Origin: Myxococcales bacterium
GTDB lineage: Bacteria; Myxococcota_A; Bradymonadia; Bradymonadales; GCA-2716585
Length of the DNA: 64,000 nt
Direction: 5' to 3'
NCBI GenBank assembly: GCA_002716585.1
Contig: PBBL01000008.1
Location: forward strand, 62,001-126,000
The notes below the pieces were generated by a model that saw only the letters and a program-made list of their open reading frames with translations, had not been told where the DNA came from and did not search any database. Numbering within the stretch: position 1 is the stretch's first letter; each line of letters starts with the position of its first letter. The translations under genes were made by a program, and so were the position numbers. Shown in pieces: positions 33,259 through 42,003 of this stretch.

Positions 33259-34806
33259 ATGAAAGCACCCCCTGCTCACCACACGGATCTTGCTCACGGA
33301 GGAAGGCCCGACGCCGTCCGAACGTCCAGCCCGATCGTCGCCGCGCACCGACGCACGTCGCCCTACCAGCACGTCGCGGGCCTGGGGCGCCACCACAACA
33401 AGATCGCCCCGCTGATCGGGCTGGAGCGTGAGCTGCTCCTGGGCATGACCCGCGACGCCCAGCTGCTGAGCGCGCGCCAGGCCGCGCTGCTCCGCTGGGC
33501 GCTGGCCCTCGGGCGCATGGTCCTGATCCAGACCCCCGAGGGCCACGACGTCGACGTCTCCGGGCCGCTCGAGCCGTTTCGGGAGTGGCTCACGGACAAC
33601 CTCCAGCGCGCGATCCAGCCCGAAGCGCACGCGATCGACGGCGCCGCGCTGCGGAGCATGTGCCCCGCCGTCGCCGCCCGCGTGCAGGCCGCCCGCGACC
33701 TGCTCCTGACCCACTTCGTGCAGGACTTCGGCGCGGCCCACCTCGACGCCGAGCTGATGCACAAGGAGCTGGTCCTCGTCCTCGGCGGTGGCGGCGGCAG
33801 CGGCTTCGTCCACCTCGCGACCTTCGGCCTCGTCGAGGAGCTGGGGTTGACCCCGCGCCTGATCGTCGGCTCCTCCATGGGCAGCCTCCTCGGCCTGTTC
33901 CGCGCCATGCGGATCGACTACGATCACGAGGCCACGCTGCTCGCCGTCCCCCGCAGCTTCGACCTCACGTCCGTCCTCTCGACCTTCACCGGCAACACCC
34001 GGTTTGGCTTCCCGGGCCTGTTCCACATGCAGCTGCTGCGCGCCGCGTCCAACATCCTCACCCACCTCTTCGGCAGCCCCCGGGTCCCTCGCTTCAGCGA
34101 GCTGCCCATCCGCTTCGAGGCGGTCTCCACCGGGGTTCGAACCGGCTTCGCGGGCTCTGAGATCCAGCGCCAGGTGCTCCAGTCGGCCCAGCCCTCCATG
34201 AGCCCCTTCGCGCTGCGCCGACGGATGCAGCTGTTCATCGACATCGCCCGTCAGCTCGCCGCCAACCCGCAGCTCCTGCGCCAGATCGTCTTTGGCTACG
34301 AGGAGGGCACCTGGGACTTCGCCACCGTCGAGGCGGTGGGCTTCTCCTGCTCGGTCCCGGGCCTGCTCCATTACGACGTCTTCCACGACGATCCGCACAC
34401 CGTCAGCACCCTGGAGGCGATCGCCGAGCGGCACCAGCTGTGGCGCCTCACCGACGGCGGCGTGGTCAACAACGTCCCCAGCCGCGTCGCCTGGGAGTCG
34501 GTCATGCGCGGCTCCATCGGCTCGCGCAACGCCTTCATCCTCGCGGGCGACGCCTTCGCCCCCACTGGCTCCAACTTCCTCTTTACGCCGATTCAGCAGA
34601 TCACGCGCCCCGCCGTGCTCGCCAACCGCCGCTTCTCGGACTTCCACAAGACCTTCAAGTCCACGCCCAACCCCATCAACCTCACCCCGGGCTACGCCAA
34701 GCTCCAGCGGGTCGTCGCCAAGGCGATCGACGAGTACGCCCCCGACCGCGACTACCTCAAGCTCGCCATGTCCTCGCTCCCCCCCTTCGGCGAGTGGTCC
34801 CGATGA
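33259..34806 (+). CDS. Patatin-like phospholipase
   Basis: Predicted Ser-Asp lipid acyl hydrolase, 515 aa from ATG 33259. The oxyanion loop is LGGGGGSGFVHL (about 176-186), the nucleophile elbow GSSMGS (204-209) and the catalytic Asp in TDGGVVNN (399-401); all key residues are present. A helical N-terminal region of about 170 residues precedes the core, with no signal peptide, as in bacterial patatins linked to surface or membrane lipid turnover. I prefer ATG 33259 because TATACT just before ATG 33142 looks like a -10 element. The stop overlaps the next gene by four bases (ATGA). Confidence 0.88.
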   Translation: MKAPPAHHTDLAHGGRPDAVRTSSPIVAAHRRTSPYQHVAGLGRHHNKIAPLIGLERELLLGMTRDAQLLSARQAALLRWALALGRMVLIQTPEGHDVDVSGPLEPFREWLTDNLQRAIQPEAHAIDGAALRSMCPAVAARVQAARDLLLTHFVQDFGAAHLDAELMHKELVLVLGGGGGSGFVHLATFGLVEELGLTPRLIVGSSMGSLLGLFRAMRIDYDHEATLLAVPRSFDLTSVLSTFTGNTRFGFPGLFHMQLLRAASNILTHLFGSPRVPRFSELPIRFEAVSTGVRTGFAGSEIQRQVLQSAQPSMSPFALRRRMQLFIDIARQLAANPQLLRQIVFGYEEGTWDFATVEAVGFSCSVPGLLHYDVFHDDPHTVSTLEAIAERHQLWRLTDGGVVNNVPSRVAWESVMRGSIGSRNAFILAGDAFAPTGSNFLFTPIQQITRPAVLANRRFSDFHKTFKSTPNPINLTPGYAKLQRVVAKAIDEYAPDRDYLKLAMSSLPPFGEWSR

Positions 34807-36194
34807 GCCCCCCAGCCTCCGCGCGCTACCCGGTCCTGCTCACCCCACACCTCACCGCCCCCCAACCCGGTCCATACATCCTCCAGGACCCAAAGCGTGG
34901 GCGCCACGTCGCCATCGACGCCCCCGCGCTGACCCTCCTCGCGGCCTTCGACGGCCAACGCACCTGCGCCGAGGTCGCCGCCGCCCTCGAAGGGAGCGCG
35001 CTCGCCATGCTCTACGACGAGGACTTCGTCTGCGCCTTCGCCGAGGCGTTGGCCCAGCGCGGCCTCGTTCAGCTCCTCGACGCCCCAGGGCAGCGCCCAT
35101 CGCCGCTGACGCAGGACGCCCAGCTCATCGGCGCGGAGCCCCTGCGCCACCGCTGCGTCGGCTGTGGCCGCAGCTGTGAGGGGCACGACATCGGCCCCCT
35201 CGACCCTGACTTCCTCGCGCGACTCCCCGACATCAGCGCCCAGCTCTCCCTCTCCACCGAACACCTCCTCATCGAGCACCGCGGTGACACCTTCCTCGCC
35301 ATGACCCCCGCGCAGGCCTGCATCTTCCTCGGCCCCGATCGCCGCTGCCGCATCCACGCCCAGCTCGGCGCCGCCGCCAAGCCGCTGGCCTGCCGCCTCT
35401 TCCCGATCCAGATCGTCGAGACCGAGTCCGGCCTCCGCGTCGGCGCCACCCGCTGCTTTGAAGCCCACCGCTCCTGGCAGCCCGAGCACCCCGCGCCGCA
35501 GCCCGTCCTCGCCGCCACGGTGGAGGCGATCACCGGGATCCCGCTCACCGACACCCCCGCGCCGGACATCCGCGGCCTCAACCCGCGCGCCCCGCTGATG
35601 CTCGACGGCGACCTCCCGCGCCTCTCCATCGAGGGGCGCACCCGCGCCGCCGAAGGCCGTGTCACCGCCGCCCTCGCGCGTCAGGACGGCTCGCTGACCG
35701 GGTTCCTCGCGGCCCTCCTCGACGAAGCGCTGACGCCTGGCGACGCCCTCGCGCTCCCCCCCCACGTCGAGGAGGCGCTCGCCGCCTACGCCAGGACGCT
35801 CGCCGCGCTCAAGAAGGCCGACCTGGCGGACGCCGCCCCATCACACCCCGAGAGCACCCGGGCGGTGTTGTTGGAGGTGATCGACGCGGTGGAGCGCTTC
35901 AGACCGACCCAGCCCCGCTCGCTCACCGCGCGGGAGCTGGCCTATGGGTGGCACGTCGCCCGACAGTGGTTTCATGTGCGCAACTGGCAGCACCACCCCT
36001 CCATGGCGCTGAGCGGGGCGCTGATCGCCTTCGGGATCGCGCTCGCCGCCTGGCGCGCGTCGCAAGAGGACCCGGCACCGGAGGACGGTGAGGTTCGTGA
36101 GCGCTTCGCTCATACGCTGGTGGGGTGGACGCGGCTGATCGCGTCGCGCGCGATCATCGCCGAGATGTTCCGCTTGCCCGATCCGCTCGCGTAG
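34803..36194 (+). CDS. YkgJ-family cysteine-cluster protein, extended
   Basis: 463 residues. The putative Zn/Fe-chelating region has C118-x2-C121-x3-C125 (CVGCGRSC), then C173 and C182 (ACIFLGPDRRC) and C197 in LACRLFPI, the usual YkgJ/UPF0153 set. The N-terminal 110 residues and C-terminal 230 residues are extra to the family and unassigned. It is translationally coupled to the patatin gene (ATGA), suggesting that the two act together. Role in metal handling or cluster carriage is inferred from the motif only. Confidence 0.8.
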   Translation: MSPPASARYPVLLTPHLTAPQPGPYILQDPKRGRHVAIDAPALTLLAAFDGQRTCAEVAAALEGSALAMLYDEDFVCAFAEALAQRGLVQLLDAPGQRPSPLTQDAQLIGAEPLRHRCVGCGRSCEGHDIGPLDPDFLARLPDISAQLSLSTEHLLIEHRGDTFLAMTPAQACIFLGPDRRCRIHAQLGAAAKPLACRLFPIQIVETESGLRVGATRCFEAHRSWQPEHPAPQPVLAATVEAITGIPLTDTPAPDIRGLNPRAPLMLDGDLPRLSIEGRTRAAEGRVTAALARQDGSLTGFLAALLDEALTPGDALALPPHVEEALAAYARTLAALKKADLADAAPSHPESTRAVLLEVIDAVERFRPTQPRSLTARELAYGWHVARQWFHVRNWQHHPSMALSGALIAFGIALAAWRASQEDPAPEDGEVRERFAHTLVGWTRLIASRAIIAEMFRLPDPLA

Positions 36195-36197
36195 CCG

Positions 36198-36830
36198 TCA
36201 TCGACCGAGCGCGACCTTCATCAAGTACAGCGCCTCGCGGGCCGCATTGGCGATCAACTGACTCTCCTCGGGCTCGCCGGGGACCGGCGATATGGCGGGC
36301 AGGCCGCCGCGGCCCTTCGCCGCCTTCGCCGAGACCGTGAAGTCGTGCTCCAGGGTGCGGCCGCGGAGCTGCCCCAGGAACGCGTCGGACGTCAACGCCG
36401 GGTCGCCCTTGTAGTCGTAGATCGCCACCCGCGCGATCCGCCCCTTGTTGTCAACGCCGACGCCCACCTCCAGCCGAACCACCTCGCCGCCGACCACGCG
36501 GGGCTTGACCCGGGGGTCGATGAACAGCGCGACCCCCAGCAGCTCACGGCGCCCGTCGCGCTCACGGACCGCGATGTAGAACTCCGGGGTGCGATCCTCC
36601 GGGTAGAGCGTGAAGCCAAGGAAGGACTCGATGCCGCGGACCTCCGCCTCGGAGAACGCGTAGCGCTTGCGGAGGTAGCGGGTCGCCTTCGGGAACAGGA
36701 CGCCCAGGTTGGTGCGGGTGATGTCCCAGGAGCCCCAGGTCGCCAGGTGGGCCGCGGCGGGGCGGCTCAACGCGAGCCCGGACAGCGAAGCCAGAGCTGC
36801 GGCGAGCGCGGCGCGGCGCGTGATGCTCAT
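36198..36830 (-). CDS. Tat-exported FMN-binding-like protein
   Basis: 210 residues. The N-terminus SITRRAALAAALASL has a twin-arginine motif and short hydrophobic core ending PAAAH. The body shows FMN_bind features: VGVGVDNKGRIARVAIYDYKGDPALTSDAFLGQLRG. The usual flavin-attachment motif SGAT is replaced by ISPVPGEPEESQ, so covalent FMN is doubtful. ATG 36830 has GGAGGT five bases upstream; any longer frame lacks an export signal. It may be a TatA/TatC client. It converges on the cysteine-cluster gene. Confidence 0.75.
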   Translation of the reverse strand: MSITRRAALAAALASLSGLALSRPAAAHLATWGSWDITRTNLGVLFPKATRYLRKRYAFSEAEVRGIESFLGFTLYPEDRTPEFYIAVRERDGRRELLGVALFIDPRVKPRVVGGEVVRLEVGVGVDNKGRIARVAIYDYKGDPALTSDAFLGQLRGRTLEHDFTVSAKAAKGRGGLPAISPVPGEPEESQLIANAAREALYLMKVALGR

Positions 36831-36888
36831 GGGGGACCTCCAACCAGAATGGGCGCGCTGGCGCCCGGGCTCGCCCCGGCGGGGCTTC

Positions 36889-36917
36889 TTGACAGCGTCA
36901 CCGGGCGCGGCCATTGT
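36889..36917 (+). promoter_or_regulatory. Promoter of the tandem kinase gene
   Basis: TTGACA (36889-36894), 17-base spacer, CATTGT (36912-36917). Perfect -35, weak -10; predicted leader about 57 bases. Confidence 0.5.
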
Positions 36918-36980
36918 ATCGATGCACCCGTGCGGTCGACAAGCCTGCTTCAACGGCTCGCGCGATTTGGAGCGGGATCG

Positions 36981-39116
36981 ATGAAGTCCTTCTGCCCATC
37001 CTGCCATAGGACGCTCGCCGCGGCTGACCTCGCGCAGTGCCCGCGCTGCGCAAGGCGACGCCCTGCCCGCTTTGGTTGGCCGCGCGATCGCCTCCTCGAT
37101 CAGGTCGTCGCCGAGGGCCGCTACACCATCGAGGGGCGGATCGGCGCGGGCGGCTTCGCGGTCGTCTACAAGCTGGGCACGGAGCCCGACGCCACGCCGC
37201 TCGCCATGAAGGTCCTCAACACGCGCTTCTCGCGCAACAAGGACATCCAGCAGCGCTTCTGGCGCGAGATCACCGCGCTGCGCCAGCTCCAACACCCCAA
37301 CATCGTCGCCTGCCACGCCGCCGGGATCCTGGAGACGGGGCAGCCCTACATGGTGCTCGACTTCATCGACGGCCACTCGCTGCGCGACGTCGTCCAGCCC
37401 GACCGTGACCTGCCCGCGCGGGCGCTCGACGTCCACCGCGCGGTCCGCCTCGGCGTCCAGATCGCCACCGCGCTCGCCGCCGCGCACCGGCAGAGCGTGC
37501 TGCACCGCGACCTCAACCCCAACAACATCCTCATCAGCGCCGACGCCGAAGGCAACGAGATCGCCCGCATCATCGACTTCGGGGTCGCCAAGATCCTGGG
37601 CAAGAACACCCTCGACCAGATCACCCGCCGGATCGTCGGCACGCCCGAGTTCATGGCGCCCGAGCAGTTCGCGCCGGGCCAGCGCCTCGACCCCCGGCTG
37701 GATCTGTGGCAGCTCGGCGCCGTGCTCTACTTCATACTCACCGGCGAGACCCCCTACACCGCCCCCAGGACCCCCGTGGACCTGCTGCGCAACCAGCTCC
37801 AGATGCAGGAGCGCAAGGACAAGAGCGGCCCCCAGCCCAGCGAGCGGCGCCCCCTCCTGGGCGAGCACCCCCTCCTGGACGAGCTGGTCGGGCAGCTCCT
37901 CTCCACCAGCCCGGAGCTGCGCCCCGACTCCTCCCAGGCCGTCGCCGAGCGCCTGCGCGCCATCGCCGAAACGACCGCTGGCGCCGACCTCCCCAGGGCG
38001 CCGCGGCACCTCACGCCGCCCGCTGGCCCTTGGTTCTGCCCCAACTGCCAGGCCTGCGTCCACGACCCCGAGCACCTCGCCTGCGTCGCCTGCGACACGG
38101 CGCGCCCCACCGGCGGCTGGCCTGGCGACCCGATGCTCGGCGAGTCGCTGCTCCAGGGTCGGCTCGTGCTCCTGTCGCGCCTTCACGCCGGGCGCTTCGG
38201 GGTCGTCTACCACGCCTTCGACCGGGAGGTGGGCGCGGAGCGGGCGTTCAAGCACATCAGCAACTACGGGCGCATCCCCCAGGTCAAGGAGCTGTTCGGT
38301 GGGGAGGGCTGGATGACGCGGCTGCTCGACCTCAAGCACCCGAACGTGGTGCGCTACCACGAGATCGGCCTCCTGCCCGAGAGCGGCTACCCATTCATGG
38401 TGCTGGAGCACCTCGACGAGCCCAACCTCGACACCCTCACCTGGCCCCCCGCGGCGGGCTTCCCTGTCCTGCGCGACCCGATCGACGTCGTCCGCACCGC
38501 GTTGCAGATGGCCTCCGCGCTGGAGTTCATCCACGACCAGGGGATGTTCCACCACAACCTCTCCCCAGACAGCGTCGTCCTCAGCAGCGAAGACCCGCAC
38601 ACGCCGCGCCCTCGCATCGTTGGCCTCTCCAACGCCCCGATCCTGGAGGCCACCGCGCTCGTCCAGACCCTCGACATCTACCAGCGCCCCGAGTACCTCG
38701 CCCCCGAGCAGTTCGACCTCGACATCCCCTCCAAGGCGGCCCTCGACGTCTACCAGCTCGGCTCCGTCATCCACTTCATGCTCACCGGCTGGCCGCCCTA
38801 CCCCGGGCACCCGCTCGACCCCCGGAAGATCGCCAACTCCTACCAGGTCTCCCAGATGCAGCTCGCCAACCGCCACACGCTGGGCCCACGCCCCAGCCAC
38901 CGGATCCCGGCGCTGCGCCTGTGGCGCGATCTGGACGAGCTGGTCGGGCAGATGCTCTCCACCTCCGTCGAGCTGCGCCCCTCCAGCATGACCGACGTCA
39001 CCACCCGGCTCGCCGCCATCCTCCACGCCTCGACCCAGCCCACCTACATGACCTTCGAGATCAGCCCCGAGGAGCTGATCCCCGTCAACGCAGACCCCGA
39101 CGACCCCTCGGGCTGA
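36981..39116 (+). CDS. Tandem zinc-ribbon/Ser-Thr kinase with C-terminal pseudokinase
   Basis: 711 residues in two copies of a [zinc ribbon + kinase] unit. Unit 1: CPSC...CPRC (C5, C8, C20, C23), Gly loop GAGGFAVVY, VAIK-like K77, HRDLNPNN (175-182), DFG (199-201): an active kinase. Unit 2: CPNC...CVAC (C353, C356, C368, C371), Gly loop-like HAGRFGVVY, K424, but HHNLSPDS in place of HRD (524-526) and GLS in place of DFG (548-550): predicted inactive. There is no TM helix, so it is cytoplasmic. The start ATG 36981 has GGAG eight bases upstream. The inactive unit may regulate or recruit. Confidence 0.9.
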   Translation: MKSFCPSCHRTLAAADLAQCPRCARRRPARFGWPRDRLLDQVVAEGRYTIEGRIGAGGFAVVYKLGTEPDATPLAMKVLNTRFSRNKDIQQRFWREITALRQLQHPNIVACHAAGILETGQPYMVLDFIDGHSLRDVVQPDRDLPARALDVHRAVRLGVQIATALAAAHRQSVLHRDLNPNNILISADAEGNEIARIIDFGVAKILGKNTLDQITRRIVGTPEFMAPEQFAPGQRLDPRLDLWQLGAVLYFILTGETPYTAPRTPVDLLRNQLQMQERKDKSGPQPSERRPLLGEHPLLDELVGQLLSTSPELRPDSSQAVAERLRAIAETTAGADLPRAPRHLTPPAGPWFCPNCQACVHDPEHLACVACDTARPTGGWPGDPMLGESLLQGRLVLLSRLHAGRFGVVYHAFDREVGAERAFKHISNYGRIPQVKELFGGEGWMTRLLDLKHPNVVRYHEIGLLPESGYPFMVLEHLDEPNLDTLTWPPAAGFPVLRDPIDVVRTALQMASALEFIHDQGMFHHNLSPDSVVLSSEDPHTPRPRIVGLSNAPILEATALVQTLDIYQRPEYLAPEQFDLDIPSKAALDVYQLGSVIHFMLTGWPPYPGHPLDPRKIANSYQVSQMQLANRHTLGPRPSHRIPALRLWRDLDELVGQMLSTSVELRPSSMTDVTTRLAAILHASTQPTYMTFEISPEELIPVNADPDDPSG

Positions 39117-39245
39117 GCGCCCCAACAGAAGAAAACGGCTGTCACACCCTCGCGCCGCGCCCGGTCTATCACCTCGACGACCGCTGAGCGCCCTCCCTGC
39201 TGTTTCGGGAGACACGCGCTCAGGACCCCAGCGAGAGCGCGACCC

Positions 39246-39707
39246 ATGATGACACGAGCCCAGCCCCACAGGCACCTGCCCACCCGAGCCCGCCTCCTCA
39301 CGTGGCTCGCCACGCTGTTGGCCACGCTCGCCCTCCTGAGCGCCTGCCAGGACGACCTGGACCGCGGCCTCGTGGACCGCCACGAGCCCACCCCCCGATG
39401 CGACGGGTGCGGGTTGACCGACATGGAGGCGCGCATCTTCGAGGCGTGGCGCGAGGAGCTGCTGGCCCGCCACGCGTTGAGCCCCCAGGCGTTTGGCGAG
39501 CGCGTGCTGCTCGACTCCATCGACCTCAACGGTCGCCAGACCTGGACCGTGCGCTTCGTCCTCCTGCCCGACCCCACCCTGCGCGAGCACGTCGTCGAGG
39601 TCGGGCACATCCGCTGGGAGGACCCGCGCAGCGACCTCAACCTCGCCGACGCCGTGAGGGCGGCGAGCCGCGTCGAGCGCGTCGCGCCAGCCCGCACCGG
39701 GAGGTAG
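39246..39707 (+). CDS. Small lipoprotein
   Basis: 153 residues with a signal peptide and lipobox LLSAC, then a CDGCG motif and a charged helix-strand domain (RFVLLPDPTLREHVVEVGHIRWEDPRSDL). No family recognised. ATG 39246 or the next codon (39249) could be the start. Between the kinase gene and the AAA operon, convergent with the latter (one base apart from its stop). Confidence 0.65.
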   Translation: MMTRAQPHRHLPTRARLLTWLATLLATLALLSACQDDLDRGLVDRHEPTPRCDGCGLTDMEARIFEAWREELLARHALSPQAFGERVLLDSIDLNGRQTWTVRFVLLPDPTLREHVVEVGHIRWEDPRSDLNLADAVRAASRVERVAPARTGR

Positions 39708-39708
39708 C

Positions 39709-42003
39709 CTACCTCACGACGATCGCCCCCTCGCGCTCCAACGCGGACATCGCCGCCCAGGCGTCGTCGCTCGGGGTGACGACCTCCAGGGACCGCCCCC
39801 CGAGGTCGGGCTCACGCGCCATCCGAATCGCGACCGGGGTGATCACCTCCTCCTCAATGACGCGCTTGAGCGGCCGCGCCCCGCGGGTCGGGTGGTAGCC
39901 GCGCTCAGCCAGCCGCTGACGCGCGCCCGGGTGGACGTTCAGGCGCAGCCCGCGGCGCACCAGCCCCGTCCGCGACGCCAACTTGCTCAGCTCCAGATCA
40001 ACGATCTGCGTCACGTCATCGGGCTCCAGGTTGCGGAACGGCACGATGTAATCGAGCCTCCCGACAAACTCCGGCCGGAAGTGATCGCGCACCACCTTCT
40101 CAAAGCGCACCCCGCCGCCGCCGCTGAACCCCACCGGGGGCGTCTCGCTGACGCCGAGGTTGGAGGTCATCACGATCACCGTCATCCGAAAGTCCACCAG
40201 CCGCCCCAGCGCGTCGGACATCCTCCCCTCGCCGAGCACCCCGAGCAGCAGGTCGAACACCTCGGGGTGAGCCTTCTCGACCTCATCAAATAGGACCAGG
40301 GAGAGCGGCTGCTGGCGGACACGCTCCGCCAGGCTGGAGACGCGCTCCCCCACCATGAGGAGCCGCTGCGCCGAGCCTGGGAGCATGTACTCGCTCATGT
40401 CCACGCGGATCATGCGCCCGGGGTCGGTGAACATGGCTCGCGTGAGCTGCTTGGCCATCTCGGTCTTGCCCACCCCGGTCGGGCCCACGAAGAAGAGGCT
40501 CGCGCAGGGCCGCTCGGGGTCGTTGAGGCCCGCCTTGAAGCGGGCCAACACCCTCCCGCACGCGTCGCAGGCCCGCGCCTGGCCGATCACCCGGCGCTTG
40601 AGGTCCGCCGCGATCGTCTCGGGATCCGCCGTGACGTCGTCGGAGATCAGCTCGACGGGCAGCCCCGAGTAGCGGGAGTAGACCTCGGAGACGTCGGGGC
40701 CGTAGAGGGTGCGCTCGCGATCCTCCTGCTGCCCCAGCCAGTCGATGAACCGCAGCCCCTTCCCCGGGAAGCTGGCGTGCCGCTCGAACATGTCGAGGTG
40801 CTGCACCAGGCGCTTGAGCCCGTCGCGATGGATCGTCAACGCGCTGGACTGACGCTCCAGGTACTGGCTGAGCAACAGCGGCATGTCCGCCGACGGCGGC
40901 GACGCCAGCCGGATGACCTGGAAGCACGCCAGGAACGAGGCGTGGCGGCGCTGGAGCCTCTCGTATTCGGTGTCCGAGCACTCCGCGATCAGGCTGATCG
41001 TCTCCGCCTCAAGCGCCGGGCGCAGCAGGTCGGCGATGCTGTTGCCGTCCGACTGCCGCTTGAGGATCGAGGTGAGGCGGTCCACGTAGAGGTAATCCCC
41101 CTCGTAGCTCAGCTCCGCGATCAGATCGAGGCAGCGCTGCTGCCACATCCCCAGATAGATCATCCCCGCGATGATCCGATCGCCCGAGGTCGCCCAGATC
41201 CGCGGCGCGCTCTCGTCGCTGCCACGATCGCGCGCCGCGAGCCGAAAGGCCAACGCCCGCACCCAGGTCGTCTTGCCCACCCCGGGCGGCCCGACGAGGA
41301 GCAGCGACGCCGGGGGGTAGCGCGCGGTCAGCGGCTCCGCCTCGTCCAGCGTCGGGAACGCCCCGAGCACCGGAGGCAGCTTGCGGCGCTTCGCCCGCGC
41401 CACCCACTGCTCCGCCACCGAGTCCAGCGCCGGGAAGCGCTCCCGATCGCTCTGCTCCGCCTCGCTCTGGTTGGCGAGCCGACCGAGCAGCTCCGGGGTC
41501 CACTCGTCGATGTACTCGCGCCCCTCGTACCGAAAGTCGTACATCCAGCTCGACTGACCGCCGAGCAGCACCGTGCTCACCGCCTGGCGCAGCACCTCGC
41601 TCGCCACCTCGAGGTCCTCCAGGACCATCTGCCAGCCGAAGCGGGGCACCATGACCCGGAAGGTCCCCGCCGCGGTCTCGCTCCAGGCGTAGGTCAGCCG
41701 CAGCGGGACCCGCTTCTTGCCGATCACCGGCCGCTTCTTGATCACCGTCTGTGGGTGGATCTCCACCGACACCAGGCGCGTCTTGAAGGACGCGTCCCAG
41801 AGGTAGCGATCCAGCGTGTCGGAGCGATCCAGTAGGAACTGCTGGATCTTCTGCTCCAGCTGCCACTTCACCTGCTCCTCGCTCGCCCCATAGGCCGACG
41901 GCGGCGCGCTGTCGAAGAAGAACTCCCAGGTCCGCATCAGCGTCCCGGTCAAGCGCCCGTCAGCGTGGGTCATGAAGTAGATCCGCAGCCCTCGACGGCT
42001 CAT
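39709..42003 (-). CDS. ClpB-like double AAA+ ATPase, short form (AAA-1)
   Basis: 764 residues. An N-terminal domain of about 200 residues (related to those of the two other ATPases) precedes two ATPase modules. Module 1 has Walker A GPPGVGKTT (about 238-246) but a Walker B of YLYVDRLT, with Arg in place of the catalytic Glu. Module 2 has GPTGVGKTE (507-515), VLFDEVEKAHP, GEGRMSDALGR, sensor-1 MTSNLG and an arginine finger (FVGRLD), so it should be active. The second-ring pore loop GYVG is missing. There is no C-terminal extra domain. The start overlaps AAA-2 by four bases (ATGA). Hsp100 fold certain, function unknown. Confidence 0.82.
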   Translation of the reverse strand: MSRRGLRIYFMTHADGRLTGTLMRTWEFFFDSAPPSAYGASEEQVKWQLEQKIQQFLLDRSDTLDRYLWDASFKTRLVSVEIHPQTVIKKRPVIGKKRVPLRLTYAWSETAAGTFRVMVPRFGWQMVLEDLEVASEVLRQAVSTVLLGGQSSWMYDFRYEGREYIDEWTPELLGRLANQSEAEQSDRERFPALDSVAEQWVARAKRRKLPPVLGAFPTLDEAEPLTARYPPASLLLVGPPGVGKTTWVRALAFRLAARDRGSDESAPRIWATSGDRIIAGMIYLGMWQQRCLDLIAELSYEGDYLYVDRLTSILKRQSDGNSIADLLRPALEAETISLIAECSDTEYERLQRRHASFLACFQVIRLASPPSADMPLLLSQYLERQSSALTIHRDGLKRLVQHLDMFERHASFPGKGLRFIDWLGQQEDRERTLYGPDVSEVYSRYSGLPVELISDDVTADPETIAADLKRRVIGQARACDACGRVLARFKAGLNDPERPCASLFFVGPTGVGKTEMAKQLTRAMFTDPGRMIRVDMSEYMLPGSAQRLLMVGERVSSLAERVRQQPLSLVLFDEVEKAHPEVFDLLLGVLGEGRMSDALGRLVDFRMTVIVMTSNLGVSETPPVGFSGGGGVRFEKVVRDHFRPEFVGRLDYIVPFRNLEPDDVTQIVDLELSKLASRTGLVRRGLRLNVHPGARQRLAERGYHPTRGARPLKRVIEEEVITPVAIRMAREPDLGGRSLEVVTPSDDAWAAMSALEREGAIVVR

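Noticed and set aside
36198-39608. 1,136-codon minus-strand frame opposite the tandem kinase
   Set aside because: Only its last 210 codons (36830-36198) resemble a protein and have a start with ribosome-binding site; the rest is antisense of the kinase gene.
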